From assembly GCA_035301985.1 (NCBI GenBank), contig DATGTE010000040.1, positions 35,659 to 99,658 on the forward strand: DNA of 64,000 nucleotides, given 5' to 3'. Positions 63,111-64,000 of the stretch are shown here, piece after piece (the first letter of the stretch is position 1; the number at the start of each line of letters is the position of its first letter). This DNA is from DASUXY01 sp035301985 (GTDB lineage Bacteria > Bacillota > Bacilli > Bacillales > Amphibacillaceae). The notes below the pieces were generated by a model. That model was not told where the DNA came from and did no database searches. It saw only the letters and a list, made by a program, of their open reading frames with translations. The position numbers and the translations under genes are program-made.

Positions 63111-63174
63111 TTTTACAAAACCAAGAGTATGAGAAATAAACAAGTTAATCAAAGACATATTTTTTAAATTAATT

Positions 63175-63257
63175 GCGGCCGTGGCGGAATGGCAGACGCG
63201 CTAGGTTGAGGGCCTAGTCGGGGCAACTCGGTGGAGGTTCAAGTCCTCTCGGCCGCA
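63175..63257 (+). tRNA. tRNA-Leu (GAG)
   Basis: Acceptor GCGGCCG / CGGCCGC, anticodon GAG within the stem-loop CTAGG-TTGAGGG-CCTAG, variable arm present, no CCA. The stem-loop at 63201-63217 equals the ICEBs1 attachment core as I recall it. Confidence 0.94.
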
Positions 63258-63304
63258 CTCACTAAGGCGTTGTAAAATCACAATGACTTTGAATTGAAAA
63301 AGCC

Positions 63305-63333
63305 TTGTAATTTATTCTGGAATGTGGTATAAT
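63305..63333 (+). promoter_or_regulatory. Internal promoter of the tRNA cluster
   Basis: TTGTAA (63305-63310), 17 bases, TATAAT (63328-63333), 17 bases before tRNA-Arg. It would drive Arg-Pro-Gly-Ile and perhaps the rRNA operon. Confidence 0.65.
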
Positions 63334-63349
63334 GATAAGGTCGCCATGA

Positions 63350-63426
63350 GCGCCTATAGCTCAATTGGATAGAGCGTTTGACTTCGGATCAAAAAGTTAG
63401 GGGTTCGACTCCTCTTAGGCGCGCCA
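63350..63426 (+). tRNA. tRNA-Arg (TCG)
   Basis: Acceptor GCGCCTA / TAGGCGC, anticodon loop CTTCGGA, so the anticodon is TCG; CCA encoded. The rest resembles the usual Bacillus tRNA-Arg(ACG). Confidence 0.92.
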
Positions 63427-63432
63427 TTTGCG

Positions 63433-63506
63433 CGGGAAGTAGCTCAGCTTGGTAGAGCACTTGGTTTGGGACCAAGGGGCCGCAGGTTCAAATCCTGTCT
63501 TCCCGA
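63433..63506 (+). tRNA. tRNA-Pro (TGG)
   Basis: Acceptor CGGGAAG / CTTCCCG, anticodon TGG in TTTGGGA; no CCA. Confidence 0.95.
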
Positions 63507-63579
63507 TTATCTATAACTTGCGAATGCAAGAGTGGAAAGTTTCAATTCTTTCTGATTTATAACTATATACCTACTTTAT

Positions 63580-63650
63580 GCGGGTGTAGTTTAGTGGTAA
63601 AACCTCAGCCTTCCAAGCTGATGACGAGGGTTCGATTCCCTTCACCCGCT
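63580..63650 (+). tRNA. tRNA-Gly (TCC)
   Basis: Acceptor GCGGGTG / CACCCGC, anticodon TCC in CTTCCAA; no CCA. Confidence 0.95.
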
Positions 63651-63658
63651 TTTGGCAG

Positions 63659-63732
63659 GGGCCTGTAGCTCAGCTGGTGAGAGCGCACGCCTGATAAGCG
63701 TGAGGTCGGTGGTTCGAATCCACTCAGGCCCA
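63659..63732 (+). tRNA. tRNA-Ile (GAT)
   Basis: Acceptor GGGCCTG / CAGGCCC, anticodon GAT in CTGATAA; no CCA. Confidence 0.95.
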
Positions 63733-63763
63733 TATCAACTCTGCACATGAGTTGAAGGGGGTG

Positions 63764-63792
63764 TTGACAAGCATATCAATACGTGTTATGCT
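63764..63792 (+). promoter_or_regulatory. rRNA operon promoter
   Basis: TTGACA (63764-63769), 17 bases, TATGCT (63787-63792), directly after the tRNA cluster and before an rRNA leader. Confidence 0.7.
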
Positions 63793-64000
63793 TAACATCC
63801 GGTCAATTTCAATTGCTCTTTGAAAACTGAACAAAACAACGAGTATGAAATGGGAAAATACCTCCGTGTTTTTCCGGTGATCGACTCAAAGATTTCGATT
63901 GACATGAAACGTCAATGAATATATTTGGTTGATTGCAAATGTAACGAAGCTAAGATTATTCAATGATTGATACATTTCAATCATGATCTATAAACTTTAT
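63793..64000 (+). other. rRNA operon leader with boxA; 16S gene expected at the right edge
   Basis: TTGCTCTTTGAAAACTGAAC near 63813-63832 is the boxA/antitermination and processing region of Bacillus rRNA leaders. The last bases (AAACTTTAT) resemble the sequence just before GGAGAGTTTGATC of 16S rRNA, so the mature 16S probably begins within the last five bases. Confidence 0.7.

Noticed and set aside
1..64000. CRISPR arrays, insertion sequences, prophage or defence islands
   Set aside because: No repeat-spacer pattern, transposase, integrase, restriction or toxin gene was seen apart from the chromosomal ndoAI-ndoA pair.

Overview
The window is a chromosomal segment of a low-GC, spore-forming-type Gram-positive bacterium of the family Bacillaceae. 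Evidence for this is the strong AGGAGG-type ribosome binding sites, the GTG and TTG starts, the sigma-A and sigma-B promoters, the full Rsb/SigB stress module, a YppG-type protein, and a gene order that follows Bacillus subtilis from the cshA/ydbS region through acpS, ydcC, alr, ndoAI-ndoA, rsbR-rsbX, tex, the SprT gene and a trnS-like tRNA cluster. No species can be named from the sequence alone. I see no phage, insertion sequence or CRISPR array.

Region by region. 1-5 kb: end of a kinase-like gene, tRNA hydroxylase trhO, a hemerythrin-domain gene with an early in-frame stop, an ATP-grasp ligase and a decayed RND efflux pump. 5-8.6 kb: a secreted metallo-beta-lactamase/helix-hairpin-helix lipoprotein with its DUF3006 partner, a MarR regulator plus MBL hydrolase behind a perfect 40-bp palindrome, and an Hsp20 chaperone. 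9-12.3 kb: a Fur-box promoter driving a small membrane-anchored secreted protein of unknown function, then the cadCA metal-resistance operon with two CadC-type operators. 12.5-17 kb: cold-shock protein, methyltransferase, small conserved protein, hydroxyacid dehydrogenase, YteA, zinc-ribbon membrane protein.

17-29 kb: HtrA-type protease divergent from a CssRS-like secretion-stress two-component system, typA, a 55-codon membrane protein, a thiolase, a DUF368 protein, a VOC protein and a YkoGH-like two-component system followed by a double-PepSY protein. 29-35 kb: an Ecs-like ABC transporter, a glutaredoxin-like gene with a near-consensus sigma-B promoter, yppG, an esterase, a DegV protein and an EamA transporter. 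35-48.4 kb: cshA, a glycerophosphodiesterase, a YkvI transporter, ydbS-ydbT, rhomboid protease, acpS, the NAD(P)HX repair enzyme, ydcC, alr and the ndoAI-ndoA toxin-antitoxin pair.

48.6-58.3 kb: rsbR-rsbS-rsbT-rsbU, then an internal sigma-B promoter and rsbV-rsbW-sigB-rsbX. RsbRS form the stressosome, RsbT activates RsbU, RsbU dephosphorylates RsbV, RsbV captures RsbW and SigB is freed, while RsbX resets the stressosome. Then tex, katA with a PerR-like box, and the SprT-like gene. 58.4-61.7 kb: three minus-strand genes and one divergent plus-strand gene for a multi-subunit flavin/iron-sulfur amine or imino-acid dehydrogenase of the opine oxidase/HcnABC type, with a candidate operator palindrome between them. 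62.3-64 kb: eleven tRNA genes plus a tRNA-Lys pseudogene, an intact match to the ICEBs1 attachment core in tRNA-Leu(GAG), and the promoter and leader of an rRNA operon whose 16S gene should begin at the right edge.

Most of the window is core Bacillaceae content. The less explained items are the Fur-box small protein, the palindrome-controlled MarR/MBL pair, the flavin dehydrogenase cluster, the sigma-B promoter of the glutaredoxin-like gene, and the tRNA pseudogene next to the integration site. I did not find anything that I can defend as an entirely new system.
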